DNA of 46,409 nt. It comes from a virus. Position 1 is the first letter of the stretch. Every line of letters starts with the position of its first letter. Below, piece by piece: positions 1 through 5,880 of this stretch. The notes below the pieces were generated by a model. The model saw only the letters and a list, made by a program, of their open reading frames with translations. It had not been told where the DNA came from and did not search any database. The stretch is from the IMG/VR virus record IMGVR_UViG_3300020430_000027, positions 1-46,409 of that record. One strand, 5' to 3'. Made by a program: the position numbers and the translations under genes.

Positions 1-235
1 AACCGTACAGATACGGTCCAAAACCGTACACCATGGTGGCCTCGAGAGCAGTCGATCTGGGATGCCTCGGCCCCTAGCAACCACATTTAAACGGTGGTCT
101 CACGGAGGAGGCCTCCGGCCTCTATTACTATGTGCTAGGCTGACTCTGTATATGTGTGGTCTTTGACGTGCTCTGTATATGCTATCACTACGGGCATATC
201 ACTGACGTGCTTCACTACGAGTGTTTCACTACCTG

Positions 236-424
236 TTATTTCTTTGGTGTTTTCTTTGTGGATTCGCCCCAGATTCTTCTCAGGTTCTGGATTATCTGTT
301 TGGTCTCATTCACTGAACCTGGTTCCGGATTGGTCAGTCCCATATCCTTGAAATCTTTTGGCTTCTTGTTCCTTTTGAGATCATCCTTGATGGATTTCTT
401 AAAAGGTGGGTTCTTCAGTCTCAT
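236..424 (-). CDS. Small basic hypothetical protein
   Basis: A 62-residue lysine-rich, hydrophilic ORF (begins MRLKNPPFKKS) with no recognised domain, signal or membrane segment. It is the only minus-strand ORF of sensible composition here. A leftward promoter (TTGACT, 18 bp, TAAAAT) lies directly upstream and would start transcription almost at the ATG, so the message would be nearly leaderless. A second leftward promoter lies further upstream at 668-696. No good Shine-Dalgarno sequence is present. It could be a small early basic protein, or chance; the call rests on promoter placement and composition only. Confidence 0.35.
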   Translation of the reverse strand: MRLKNPPFKKSIKDDLKRNKKPKDFKDMGLTNPEPGSVNETKQIIQNLRRIWGESTKKTPKK

Positions 425-430
425 ATGTAT

Positions 431-460
431 ATTTTAAACCTCATTGGGCCGGAAAGTCAA
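431..460 (-). promoter_or_regulatory. Leftward sigma-70-like promoter
   Basis: On the minus strand, -35 TTGACT at 460-455 and -10 TAAAAT at 436-431 with an 18-bp spacer. The predicted start falls at about 424, the ATG of the small ORF 236-424. Confidence 0.45.
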
Positions 461-667
461 GCATCAATTTCGCCAAAATCGGCCTCGTCTGGTCTCTGGA
501 CTATATGTTGTGATCTATACCTGGGACCGACACTAGATATTGTGGCCTGATCCTCAGGTCAGAGTTCGGCCCACCCTTTGAGTATCGAAGTGTCTGTGCC
601 CTGGTTTGATCTAACCTTACTCTTTTTTTGGTGAGCGGGTCTGGTGTTTGCTCCGGCTTATACTATT

Positions 668-696
668 ATAATATGATCAGAGGTGATATTTGTCAA
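668..696 (-). promoter_or_regulatory. Strong leftward sigma-70 promoter
   Basis: Minus-strand -35 TTGACA (696-691), 17-bp spacer, -10 TATTAT (673-668). It has the same spacing and -10 hexamer as the rightward promoter at 741-769, so the two form a back-to-back divergent pair about 45 bp apart. Confidence 0.7.
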
Positions 697-740
697 CCAA
701 AATATTTCGAAAAAAAGATCTTTTTTTTGGCAATTAGGGG

Positions 741-769
741 TTGACATATTGGATAGGTGGTGCTATTAT
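741..769 (+). promoter_or_regulatory. Sigma-70-like early promoter
   Basis: -35 TTGACA (741-746), 17-bp spacer, -10 TATTAT (764-769), preceded by the block ATTAGGGG that recurs before other promoters in this region. It drives the gene at 806. Confidence 0.8.
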
Positions 770-805
770 CAAAGTATAATAAAAAACAACGCCAAGGAGG
801 GCTAC

Positions 806-1159
806 ATGGCAGATCGTAAAATCACACTTAATAAAACATTCACCGTTGACCTAGCTGGTGACAGCATATGGGACAAGGACAAGACCATCAATCCTGCTTC
901 CGTTGAGGTCACAGGGATCACCCTAAGAGAGTCAGATTATGGTGATGGTGACGTCTACTGGGATGCCACAATCACACATGATGGTCCCTGGGAGATCTAC
1001 ACAGATTCGGGATTCGTCAAAGGGATCATGGAATTGCTGGGTCCTGGTTGGGAGGGAGACTTCTCAGAACAGGGAATGCAGAATGATGGTGTTGCCCATT
1101 TTGACATCCATTCTCACCCATATGAGATAAAAAATCCGCTAGAACTGGAGGTAAATTAG
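806..1159 (+). CDS. Hypothetical early protein
   Basis: A 117-residue soluble acidic protein with no recognised family. The start was set at 806 because a strong ribosome-binding site (AAGGAGGGC) sits just before this ATG; the frame stays open upstream across the promoter, which cannot be coding. The sequence is rich in Asp, Gly, Trp and aromatic residues with alternating polar and hydrophobic runs, suggesting a beta-rich fold, and it has a His-rich tail segment (HFDIHSHPYE). It has no signal peptide and no membrane segment. It stands alone between two strong promoters, as expected of a separately transcribed early phage gene. Function unknown. Confidence 0.75.
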   Translation: MADRKITLNKTFTVDLAGDSIWDKDKTINPASVEVTGITLRESDYGDGDVYWDATITHDGPWEIYTDSGFVKGIMELLGPGWEGDFSEQGMQNDGVAHFDIHSHPYEIKNPLELEVN

Positions 1160-1162
1160 GGG

Positions 1163-1191
1163 TTGACAAATCCCTAGTTTGGTGATATATT
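1163..1191 (+). promoter_or_regulatory. Sigma-70-like early promoter
   Basis: TTGACA (1163-1168), 17-bp spacer, TATATT (1186-1191), again preceded by ATTAGGGG, whose TTAG overlaps the stop codon of the gene ending at 1159. It drives the cell-wall hydrolase gene. Confidence 0.8.
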
Positions 1192-1212
1192 AATAGTATG
1201 AAAGAGGGCAAA

Positions 1213-1869
1213 ATGAAAAAAACACTATTCGCAACCATCCTACTCGCAGGTATGGCCAGTTCAGGGGTGGCCGCAGACAAACTAAAATCATTCGATCACG
1301 CCGCGGAGTTGACTTCGCAGGCCAAGACTATATTATTTCAAGAATTAACCACCGCGTCAGTACCTAACAAAGACCACCAGCAGATTGTATGCCTTGCTGA
1401 GAACATCTACTTTGAAGCCAGAGCAGAGTCGATAGAGGGCAAGGCCGCAGTCGCGAACGTCACAAGAAACAGGGTTGAGGACAAGAGGTGGCCATCAACA
1501 TATTGTGAGGTGGTACAACAAGGGCCGGTCAGAGAGAGTTGGAAGACCAAACAACACGCCGATCTACCCGATGAAGAGAGAATTTACTATCCTAGGAAAC
1601 ACAGATGCCAGTTCAGTTGGTATTGTGATGGAGCCAAGGATATCATATGGGCCAACAAGGAGAAGTCAGGTCTGACCATAGAGGGGAATGCAAGGGCCTG
1701 GAGAGAAGCAGTGAGGATCGCGATCTATACACATGATCATGGCGGTTTCAGGATCAACGACAACACCCATGGAGCGGTATATTACTATGCCCACAACCTG
1801 GTATATCCTAGTTGGGCAGATCACAAGGAATTCACCGTGATCATTGGAAATCACACTTTTATGAAATAA
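1213..1869 (+). CDS. Exported SleB/CwlJ-type cell-wall hydrolase
   Basis: A 218-residue protein with a cleavable Sec signal peptide (MKKTLFATILLAGMASSGVA then Ala-Asp) followed by a SleB/CwlJ (Hydrolase_2) domain. Family landmarks are visible: CLAENIYFEARAES around residues 60-73, the likely catalytic Glu in YFEAR, EGKAAVANV, then CQFSWYCDG about 60 residues later. Members of this family cleave peptidoglycan, and in phages they act as endolysins or virion lysins. The start at 1213 was chosen because GAGGGC lies 5 nt before it; an upstream in-frame ATG at 1198 would contain this ribosome site. The signal peptide suggests export by the host Sec pathway, so it may not need a classical holin pore. 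It has its own promoter. The call is secure at family level; the role in lysis is inferred. Confidence 0.9.
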   Translation: MKKTLFATILLAGMASSGVAADKLKSFDHAAELTSQAKTILFQELTTASVPNKDHQQIVCLAENIYFEARAESIEGKAAVANVTRNRVEDKRWPSTYCEVVQQGPVRESWKTKQHADLPDEERIYYPRKHRCQFSWYCDGAKDIIWANKEKSGLTIEGNARAWREAVRIAIYTHDHGGFRINDNTHGAVYYYAHNLVYPSWADHKEFTVIIGNHTFMK

Positions 1870-1873
1870 ATGG

Positions 1874-1902
1874 TTGACAGAACGATATTTTGGATGTATA
1901 TT
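1874..1902 (+). promoter_or_regulatory. Sigma-70-like early promoter
   Basis: TTGACA (1874-1879), 17-bp spacer, TATATT (1897-1902). The stretch ATATTTTGGATGTATATTAA is shared with the promoter at 3467-3495, pointing to a duplicated promoter cassette. Confidence 0.8.
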
Positions 1903-1928
1903 AAACATATAATAGAAAGAGAGGGCAA

Positions 1929-2111
1929 ATGAGCAAAACAGGACAATGGGTTTATTCAATGCAAGAGGACGCATGGGAGATGACCAGAGAGGAATTCATT
2001 CAGAAGCATGGTCCATCAAATGTGGACATCTGGGATGATGAAAAGGCAAAGGCTGATGGAGAACCCACAGCCGATGAAATCAATGAAATGTATATGGAGA
2101 AGGGAATATGA
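1929..2111 (+). CDS. Small acidic hypothetical protein
   Basis: A 60-residue hydrophilic, acidic protein rich in Glu, Asp, Trp and Met (MSKTGQWVYSMQEDAWEM...). GAGGGC lies 3 nt before the ATG. There is no signal, membrane segment or known domain. Its stop overlaps the start of the next gene (2108) in an ATGA junction, so the two are translationally coupled and share the promoter at 1874-1902. Small acidic early proteins of phages often bind host proteins, but nothing in the sequence says which. Function unknown. Confidence 0.7.
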   Translation: MSKTGQWVYSMQEDAWEMTREEFIQKHGPSNVDIWDDEKAKADGEPTADEINEMYMEKGI

Positions 2112-2332
2112 AATTGAATCCAGTAGGTTCTAATATGAACGAAGTTGAGATCGGAGGCAAGAGCATCTTGTTCTCATACAAGACACCAGTGGCAGGTTAT
2201 GACGACATTGGTGCGTTTAGGTCAGAAGATTACTTTTCAGTGACGACCTCTAAACATATCAACAAGTACCTAGGTGGCCGTGATGTAGGCCGTAAGGTAC
2301 CGCAATCATACATCGAAGGGTTGGTTGCATAG
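2108..2332 (+). CDS. Small hypothetical protein
   Basis: A 74-residue soluble protein beginning MKLNPVGSNMNEVEIGGKSI, with a likely small beta-rich core (EIGGKSILFSYKTPVAGY) and a basic C-terminal half. It overlaps the preceding gene by 4 nt (ATGA), and its stop overlaps the GTG start of the lipoprotein at 2332, so all three are one operon. The segment resembles short phage proteins of the form 'F.Y.TPVA......+.S.T..HI..+L', which are common in marine phages, but no function is known to me. Confidence 0.7.
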   Translation: MKLNPVGSNMNEVEIGGKSILFSYKTPVAGYDDIGAFRSEDYFSVTTSKHINKYLGGRDVGRKVPQSYIEGLVA

Positions 2333-2523
2333 TGAAGAAGATTCTCGCAGTATTGATCATGGTCCCCTTGTTGGGGGCCTGTTCAATGACAGGCAAGGAT
2401 ATGATCAAGACAGCGAACTTGATCAAGAATGCCTCGAACCTATCCAAAGCAGGTGTCCAGGAGGAATTGATTGTCAAGACCAAGGACATTTTGGATCCGG
2501 CTAGAGGTGGAGGCAAATGGTAA
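2332..2523 (+). CDS. Small lipoprotein
   Basis: A 63-residue protein with a lipoprotein signal: basic start (KK), hydrophobic stretch, and lipobox LGAC with the modified Cys at residue 16. The mature part is about 48 residues, polar and probably helical. The start codon is GTG at 2332, overlapping the TAG stop of the preceding gene. A small outer-membrane lipoprotein beside an exported cell-wall hydrolase could be an outer-membrane spanin-like lysis factor or a superinfection-exclusion lipoprotein. No spanin partner was seen, so this remains a guess. Confidence 0.75.
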   Translation: MKKILAVLIMVPLLGACSMTGKDMIKTANLIKNASNLSKAGVQEELIVKTKDILDPARGGGKW

Positions 2524-2542
2524 TATTTTGGAAAAGAAATGG

Positions 2543-2571
2543 TTGACTTTTTCGATCCAATGTGTTATTAT
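2543..2571 (+). promoter_or_regulatory. Sigma-70-like early promoter
   Basis: TTGACT (2543-2548), 17-bp spacer, TATTAT (2566-2571), driving the gene at 2610. Confidence 0.75.
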
Positions 2572-2609
2572 TAATATAGTAATGAATAGGCAATTTAAAG
2601 GAGGACTTT

Positions 2610-2936
2610 ATGTCAACTACTAAACTATATACCGTGGCAGGAACTTCAAGTTTCAACGGTAAAACCAAGGTAAGGTTTGCGAACGATTATGTGAGCAGAT
2701 TCAAAATCTTAACAAAGAACGGCCATGAGAATATCAATATCATGGAACTGGACAAAAGTATGTCCAAAGGTGAGATCTGTAAGTTTTTACAGGGTCACGA
2801 CAAGTTTCAAGACGAAGCATCTCAATCAGCAATCGCTGAGTTCGTTGTTAGAAACATCAAGGCAGACACAACACCAGCACCAGCAGTAGAAGAAGCGACT
2901 GTGAATGTTGAGGTTGAAGAACCACTAGCACAATAA
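2610..2936 (+). CDS. Conserved-looking hypothetical protein
   Basis: A 108-residue soluble protein with a strong ribosome site (AAAGGAGGAC) before the ATG. The N-terminal 85 residues look like a compact mixed fold (TVAGTSSFNGKTKVRFANDY). The last 20 residues are a low-complexity Pro/Ala/Val/Glu tail ending in EEPLAQ, typical of a disordered acidic linker. It is transcribed from its own promoter. The two tRNA genes follow about 75 bp downstream and may be on the same transcript. No enzymatic motif was found; function unknown. Confidence 0.7.
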   Translation: MSTTKLYTVAGTSSFNGKTKVRFANDYVSRFKILTKNGHENINIMELDKSMSKGEICKFLQGHDKFQDEASQSAIAEFVVRNIKADTTPAPAVEEATVNVEVEEPLAQ

Positions 2937-2950
2937 ACAATCTGGTAAGA

Positions 2951-2975
2951 CCTGGGGGTAAAGTACATCCCCAGG
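2951..2975 (+). other. Intercistronic hairpin before tRNAs
   Basis: Perfect 7-bp stem CCTGGGG (2951-2957) / CCCCAGG (2969-2975) with an 11-nt loop. There is no U-tract after it, so it is not a standard intrinsic terminator. It could mark an RNA-processing point between the upstream mRNA and the tRNAs. Confidence 0.45.
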
Positions 2976-3010
2976 CACAGCTTACACCACAGCATAGGAG
3001 ACATCTATTA

Positions 3011-3097
3011 GGCCACATGGCGGAATAGGTAGACGCATCGGACTTAAAATCCGTGGATCATCAGATCGTGAGAGTTCGAGTCTCTCTGTGGCCACCA
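3011..3097 (+). tRNA. tRNA-Leu (UAA), CCA encoded
   Basis: An 87-nt class II tRNA. The acceptor stem GGCCACA/TGTGGCC pairs perfectly over 7 bp, followed by discriminator A and an encoded CCA. The anticodon loop is CTTAAAA with anticodon TAA (decodes UUA, UUG). It has a long variable arm (GATC ATCA GATC stem) and a normal T arm (GAGAG TTCGAGT CTCTC). This is a standard Leu architecture and a useful comparison for the odd tRNA at 14148-14234. Confidence 0.95.
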
Positions 3098-3110
3098 TCC
3101 TGGAGAATCT

Positions 3111-3184
3111 GCCCGTAGCTCAGCTGGATCAGAGCAACGGTCTTCTAAACCGTAGGTCGGGGGTTCGAATCCCTCCGGGCAGGC
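3111..3184 (+). tRNA. tRNA-Arg (UCU)
   Basis: A class I tRNA starting GCCCGTAGCTCAGCTGGAT, with anticodon arm ACGGT CTTCTAA ACCGT (anticodon TCT, reads AGA/AGG) and T arm GGGGG TTCGAAT CCCTC. The acceptor GCCCGTA/TCCGGGC has one mismatch. CCA is not encoded directly after the discriminator. AGA and AGG are heavily used Arg codons in neighbouring genes, which fits a phage-supplied tRNA. Confidence 0.93.
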
Positions 3185-3218
3185 CAGGGGTGTTGCAAAA
3201 ATACAACAAAAATAGTGG

Positions 3219-3247
3219 TTGACATTTGGATAAAGAGGTGCTATATT
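3219..3247 (+). promoter_or_regulatory. Sigma-70-like early promoter
   Basis: TTGACA (3219-3224), 17-bp spacer, TATATT (3242-3247), driving the small membrane protein at 3280. Confidence 0.8.
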
Positions 3248-3279
3248 AAGAGTATAATAAGAAATAGAAAGAGGGCAAA

Positions 3280-3459
3280 ATGTTATCACTAATTGGTTTA
3301 TTCGCAATCGCGTTCGTCATTGTAAAGTATTTTCCGGACATATTGATGTTCACGGTGAAGGCGGCGATCGTGATGATCGGACTTTATTTTTTACTCGGGG
3401 CTCTATTGTGGATCTTCGGGGCTTCAATCGCACTTAATATCAATGGGGCATTGTTATAA
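3280..3459 (+). CDS. Two-helix small membrane protein
   Basis: A 59-residue very hydrophobic protein (MLSLIGLFAIAFVIVKYF...). Two membrane segments are visible, roughly residues 3-16 and 27-52, separated by a short charged turn (KYFPD and TVK). GAGGGC precedes the ATG at 3280 and a strong promoter sits directly upstream. Size and topology resemble small class II holins, and an exported cell-wall hydrolase is 1.4 kb upstream, but many phage early membrane proteins look the same. The holin role is only a possibility. Confidence 0.75.
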   Translation: MLSLIGLFAIAFVIVKYFPDILMFTVKAAIVMIGLYFLLGALLWIFGASIALNINGALL

Positions 3460-3466
3460 TTAGGGG

Positions 3467-3495
3467 TTGACAAACCAATATTTTGGATGTATATT
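3467..3495 (+). promoter_or_regulatory. Sigma-70-like early promoter
   Basis: TTGACA (3467-3472), 17-bp spacer, TATATT (3490-3495), preceded by ATTAGGGG. It is nearly identical from spacer to -10 to the promoter at 1874-1902. Confidence 0.8.
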
Positions 3496-3527
3496 AATAA
3501 TATAAACTAAAACAAAGAGAGGGCAAT

Positions 3528-3755
3528 ATGAGTACAGATCTTAAATCACACGCACAGAAGGTAGACCTAACCAGGTTTTGGGGAGGCGAGAGAAGAGGTT
3601 CATGTGTGCAGATAACCATGCAGAGGGATCACAAAGAAGAGAGAGGTCCAGCAGATGCATTCTTCGATTCGATACAGTTGACAAGGGCTCAGGCGGCGGC
3701 ATTGGCGGCAGACCTGAATGACTTTGCACAGGGCAGAGAACAGGAGGACCTATAA
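3528..3755 (+). CDS. Small hypothetical protein
   Basis: A 75-residue soluble protein. The N-terminal half has a beta-like stretch (DLTRFWGGERRGSCVQITMQ). The C-terminal half is a predicted amphipathic helix (DSIQLTRAQAAALAADLNDF) ending in an acidic tail. Proteins of the form 'fWgG..RG.C.Qi......fd.iqLT..QA..LA.DL..F' recur in marine phages, but I know no function. GAGAGGGC lies before the ATG. The stop overlaps the next gene's ATG at 3755, so the pair is coupled. Confidence 0.75.
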   Translation: MSTDLKSHAQKVDLTRFWGGERRGSCVQITMQRDHKEERGPADAFFDSIQLTRAQAAALAADLNDFAQGREQEDL

Positions 3756-3946
3756 TGAAGACAGCGATCACGTTCATAGGATATCTTTTGGTGGCATTGG
3801 GCATCATGGCCATGGCCGGATCAGCAGGAGACTGTGATGGCAAGTGTGTGGAGAATGCCAACACCATGCTGGAGATGATGACGTTTGCAGGCATTGGATT
3901 GGCCATGTTCCTATTTGGATTCATGTTGATCCTGCAGAAAAATTAA
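3755..3946 (+). CDS. Small two-helix membrane protein
   Basis: A 63-residue protein with two hydrophobic segments (about residues 4-22 and 42-60) joined by a polar loop containing two Cys (GDCDGKC). The Cys pair could form a disulfide if the loop is periplasmic. It is translationally coupled to the preceding gene and shares its promoter. Function unknown; like the protein at 3280 it could affect the host membrane or lysis timing. Confidence 0.75.
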   Translation: MKTAITFIGYLLVALGIMAMAGSAGDCDGKCVENANTMLEMMTFAGIGLAMFLFGFMLILQKN

Positions 3947-3955
3947 TATTAGGGG

Positions 3956-3984
3956 TTGACAGTTACAGTAAAAGATCATATACT
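3956..3984 (+). promoter_or_regulatory. Sigma-70-like early promoter
   Basis: TTGACA (3956-3961), 17-bp spacer, TATACT (3979-3984), preceded by ATTAGGGG. It drives the AAA ATPase. Confidence 0.8.
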
Positions 3985-4033
3985 GTATACATAATAAGAA
4001 ATTAGGCAATAACAACATTTTAGAGAGGGCTAT

Positions 4034-5038
4034 ATGACACAACAGATCAAAATCAAATCCGGAACTTACAAGATCAGAGGCAAGGACGTTGAACTTGCTG
4101 GAATGGTATTTCCAATGGTTGAGGAGTTCAAGGTGGGAGCCGCTGGCGGTTACGTGACAGTGGATGGCAAGGCCATTGCTGGATTCCCAGATCGTAACAT
4201 CAAGATCAAGGTTGACTCAGCAGACGACTATGAGTTAACAAGAGAGAAAACAACTGTTAGAGAAGAGACAGATGAAGAGACCATCGACCGTCTCAGAGAA
4301 AGATTCCAAATCCTAGAAGACATGACTCGTGCTTGTAAGAAGGGCGATGTTAGGGCAATGATAGTTACAGGCCCTCCAGGAGTTGGCAAGAGTTTCGGCG
4401 TAGAGAAAGTACTTGGCAAGCATGAGCTGATCGCTGAGCTGGGTGACAGACCTGCGAAGTATCAAGTTGTCAAGGGTGCTATGTCGGCGATCGGTCTATA
4501 CTGTAAACTGTACAACTATGCCGACAAGGACAATGTACTAGTTTTTGATGACTGTGACAGTATACTCCAGGAAGACCTTTCACTGAACATCCTGAAGGCG
4601 GCACTGGACAGCAAGAAGACCAGACGTATCCATTGGAACACTGACTCATTCAAGCTGAGAAATGAGGGTGTGCCGGATTCATTCGAATTCAAAGGTAGTG
4701 CGATATTCATTACCAACATCAAGTTTGACAACGTTAAGTCAAAGAAGATGAGAGATCATCTAGAAGCTATTGAGTCCAGATGTCACTACATCGACCTCAC
4801 AATTGATACAGAGAGGGAGAAGATGCTACGTATCAAGCAGATCGTGGGCGATGGTATGTTGAGGGACTATGCATTCTCTGAGGATACCACTGAGAGAGTG
4901 ATGGACTTCGTTGACATCAACAAGAAGAACCTACGTGAACTGAGTTTACGTACAGTTCTCAAGATAGCGGACTTGGCCAAAGCATTTCCAAACAACTGGG
5001 AAGCAATGGCAGAGAACACAGTACTACGTAGAGCCTAG
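4034..5038 (+). CDS. AAA-family ATPase
   Basis: A 334-residue protein with GAGAGGGC before the ATG. Residues 1-95 form an N-terminal region of unknown fold. Then comes an AAA ATPase module with Walker A GPPGVGKS (113-120), Walker B VLVFDDCD (about 168-175) and a sensor-1-like strand ending in Asn (IFITNI). The C-terminal part is helical (NKKNLRELSLRTVLKIADL), as in AAA lid domains. Similar ATPases are common in marine T4-like phages, where their substrate is unknown to me. It is not a clamp-loader gp44 by its N-terminal region or size order. Strong promoter upstream and strong terminator downstream, so it is a single-gene unit. Confidence 0.88.
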   Translation: MTQQIKIKSGTYKIRGKDVELAGMVFPMVEEFKVGAAGGYVTVDGKAIAGFPDRNIKIKVDSADDYELTREKTTVREETDEETIDRLRERFQILEDMTRACKKGDVRAMIVTGPPGVGKSFGVEKVLGKHELIAELGDRPAKYQVVKGAMSAIGLYCKLYNYADKDNVLVFDDCDSILQEDLSLNILKAALDSKKTRRIHWNTDSFKLRNEGVPDSFEFKGSAIFITNIKFDNVKSKKMRDHLEAIESRCHYIDLTIDTEREKMLRIKQIVGDGMLRDYAFSEDTTERVMDFVDINKKNLRELSLRTVLKIADLAKAFPNNWEAMAENTVLRRA

Positions 5039-5067
5039 CCCTCACTAACTTGCTCCGAGTACTGTTA

Positions 5068-5112
5068 GCCCCTGGTAGAGTTGTGCCCTCGGCTCTCCAG
5101 GGGCACTTTTTT
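5068..5112 (+). terminator. Intrinsic terminator
   Basis: GC-rich stem GCCCCTGG(TAGAG)/(CTCT)CCAGGGGC at 5068-5104, followed by AC and TTTTTT to 5112. It ends the ATPase transcript just before the next promoter. Confidence 0.9.
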
Positions 5113-5114
5113 GG

Positions 5115-5143
5115 TTGACATATCTGATATTAGACCTTATACT
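5115..5143 (+). promoter_or_regulatory. Sigma-70-like early promoter
   Basis: TTGACA (5115-5120), 17-bp spacer, TATACT (5138-5143), placed directly after the terminator. Confidence 0.8.
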
Positions 5144-5174
5144 CAATATATAATTAGAAAACAAAGAGGGCAAC

Positions 5175-5516
5175 ATGAACTATAAATTATACCAAATACA
5201 CTTAACAGACGCAGAAGTAGACCAGGTCAATGCTGAAGGCCACAATAGTGTACCCAAGCAAAAGCTGAAGCTGGACATGAACTTCAACGATAAGCCGGAA
5301 GCTATTGCCACAGAGGGTATGGCCAAGGGCTACTATACACACGTATCTAACATAGAAGCTGAGGGCTTAGAGGGTGTGTTTGAAGTGGGTAACATAGGCC
5401 CTGAGGCCAACATAGAGAGGTTGGCTCCTATGTACTCTGTGAGTGTAGGGGACGTTGTAGAGACTCCAGAGGGTGTGCGTCACGTTGTGGCGAGTGTGGG
5501 CTTCCGACAACTGTAG
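5175..5516 (+). CDS. Conserved marine-phage hypothetical protein
   Basis: A 113-residue soluble protein with AGAGGGC before the ATG. The middle contains GYYTHVSNIEAEGLEGVFEVGN and the end MYSVSVGDVVETPEG...V.VGF, a small beta-barrel-like pattern found in many short marine-phage proteins of unknown function. It is a single-gene transcription unit with its own promoter and an intrinsic terminator about 20 nt after the stop. Recognition is by general pattern only; no function can be given. Confidence 0.78.
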   Translation: MNYKLYQIHLTDAEVDQVNAEGHNSVPKQKLKLDMNFNDKPEAIATEGMAKGYYTHVSNIEAEGLEGVFEVGNIGPEANIERLAPMYSVSVGDVVETPEGVRHVVASVGFRQL

Positions 5517-5538
5517 AATCAAATAATAAACGAAAAGG

Positions 5539-5565
5539 TCCCGGCTTGATGTCGGGATTTTTTTT
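5539..5565 (+). terminator. Intrinsic terminator
   Basis: Stem TCCCGGC (5539-5545), loop TTGAT, GTCGGGA (5551-5557), followed by eight T. Confidence 0.9.
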
Positions 5566-5698
5566 GACCGAATGGTCGAGGGGCACGGGGCGTTATAATA
5601 CAACTCAAGCAACTAGTTAGCAAGTGAGCAGGGGTAAAATCACCACCCAGAAAAGAAAAGTACTTCACCTTAATTTTTTGTAATCTAATTTTTTTGGA

Positions 5699-5830
5699 TT
5701 ATATACCCTTTTCGTGTACTGCCCAAACTATCAGCATTAATAGTATCAACAGTATGGCATAAGGTGCCCAAGCATAGTACTTGTACATAATATGGGTCAT
5801 TTGTTCAATATATGTGTATATGTAAGCCAT
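5699..5830 (-). CDS. Possible small membrane protein
   Basis: A 43-residue minus-strand ORF (MAYIYTYIEQMTHIMYKYYA...) whose C-terminal half is one clear membrane helix (WAPYAILLILLMLIVWAV), ending in a short charged tail. There is no Shine-Dalgarno sequence, and an AT-rich TTTAAATA-like motif lies directly before the ATG. It is the only reading of this otherwise empty stretch with protein-like composition. It faces away from the plus-strand lipoprotein. Could be chance. Confidence 0.45.
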   Translation of the reverse strand: MAYIYTYIEQMTHIMYKYYAWAPYAILLILLMLIVWAVHEKGI

Positions 5831-5844
5831 ATTAATATTTAAAC

Positions 5845-5873
5845 TTGACTTTATTGGTGTTTTATAGTACTAT
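5845..5873 (+). promoter_or_regulatory. Sigma-70-like promoter, leaderless start
   Basis: TTGACT (5845-5850), 17-bp spacer, TACTAT (5868-5873). The predicted transcription start coincides with the ATG at 5881, implying a leaderless mRNA. Confidence 0.65.
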
Positions 5874-5880
5874 AAGTAAT

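Larger units (their letters stand above)
1..660. other. Gene-poor left end with hairpins
   Basis: No convincing plus-strand gene was found. Visible elements are a small hairpin near position 2 (ACCGTA/TACGGT), a GC-rich palindrome around 105-117 (GGAGGCCTCC), and two leftward promoters at 668-696 and 431-460. One short minus-strand ORF (236-424) is listed separately. Between 461 and 660 the minus strand has an open frame of about 50 codons without an ATG, GTG or TTG near its beginning, so it was not called. The stretch may be a leader, a small RNA or the edge of a leftward gene cluster that continues outside the window. Confidence 0.5.
5566..5880. other. Intergenic region between early block and next unit
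   Basis: It holds a possible small minus-strand gene (5699-5830), a plus-strand promoter (5845-5873) and an AT-rich motif TTTTTTTGGATTATATACCC at about 5689-5708. A close relative of this motif recurs at about 6174-6194. No tRNA or other RNA gene was recognised between 5570 and 5690. Confidence 0.5.

Noticed and set aside
156-437. Overlapping plus-strand ORFs at the left end
   Set aside because: Composition is implausible (many Cys, Phe and Leu, no ribosome site), and they oppose a better minus-strand candidate.
470-660. Possible tRNA or T-loop-like sequence on the minus strand
   Set aside because: A TTCGATAC-like stretch is present but no acceptor or anticodon arms can be paired.
683-805. 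N-terminal extension of the gene at 806
   Set aside because: It runs through the promoter at 741-769 and the ribosome site.
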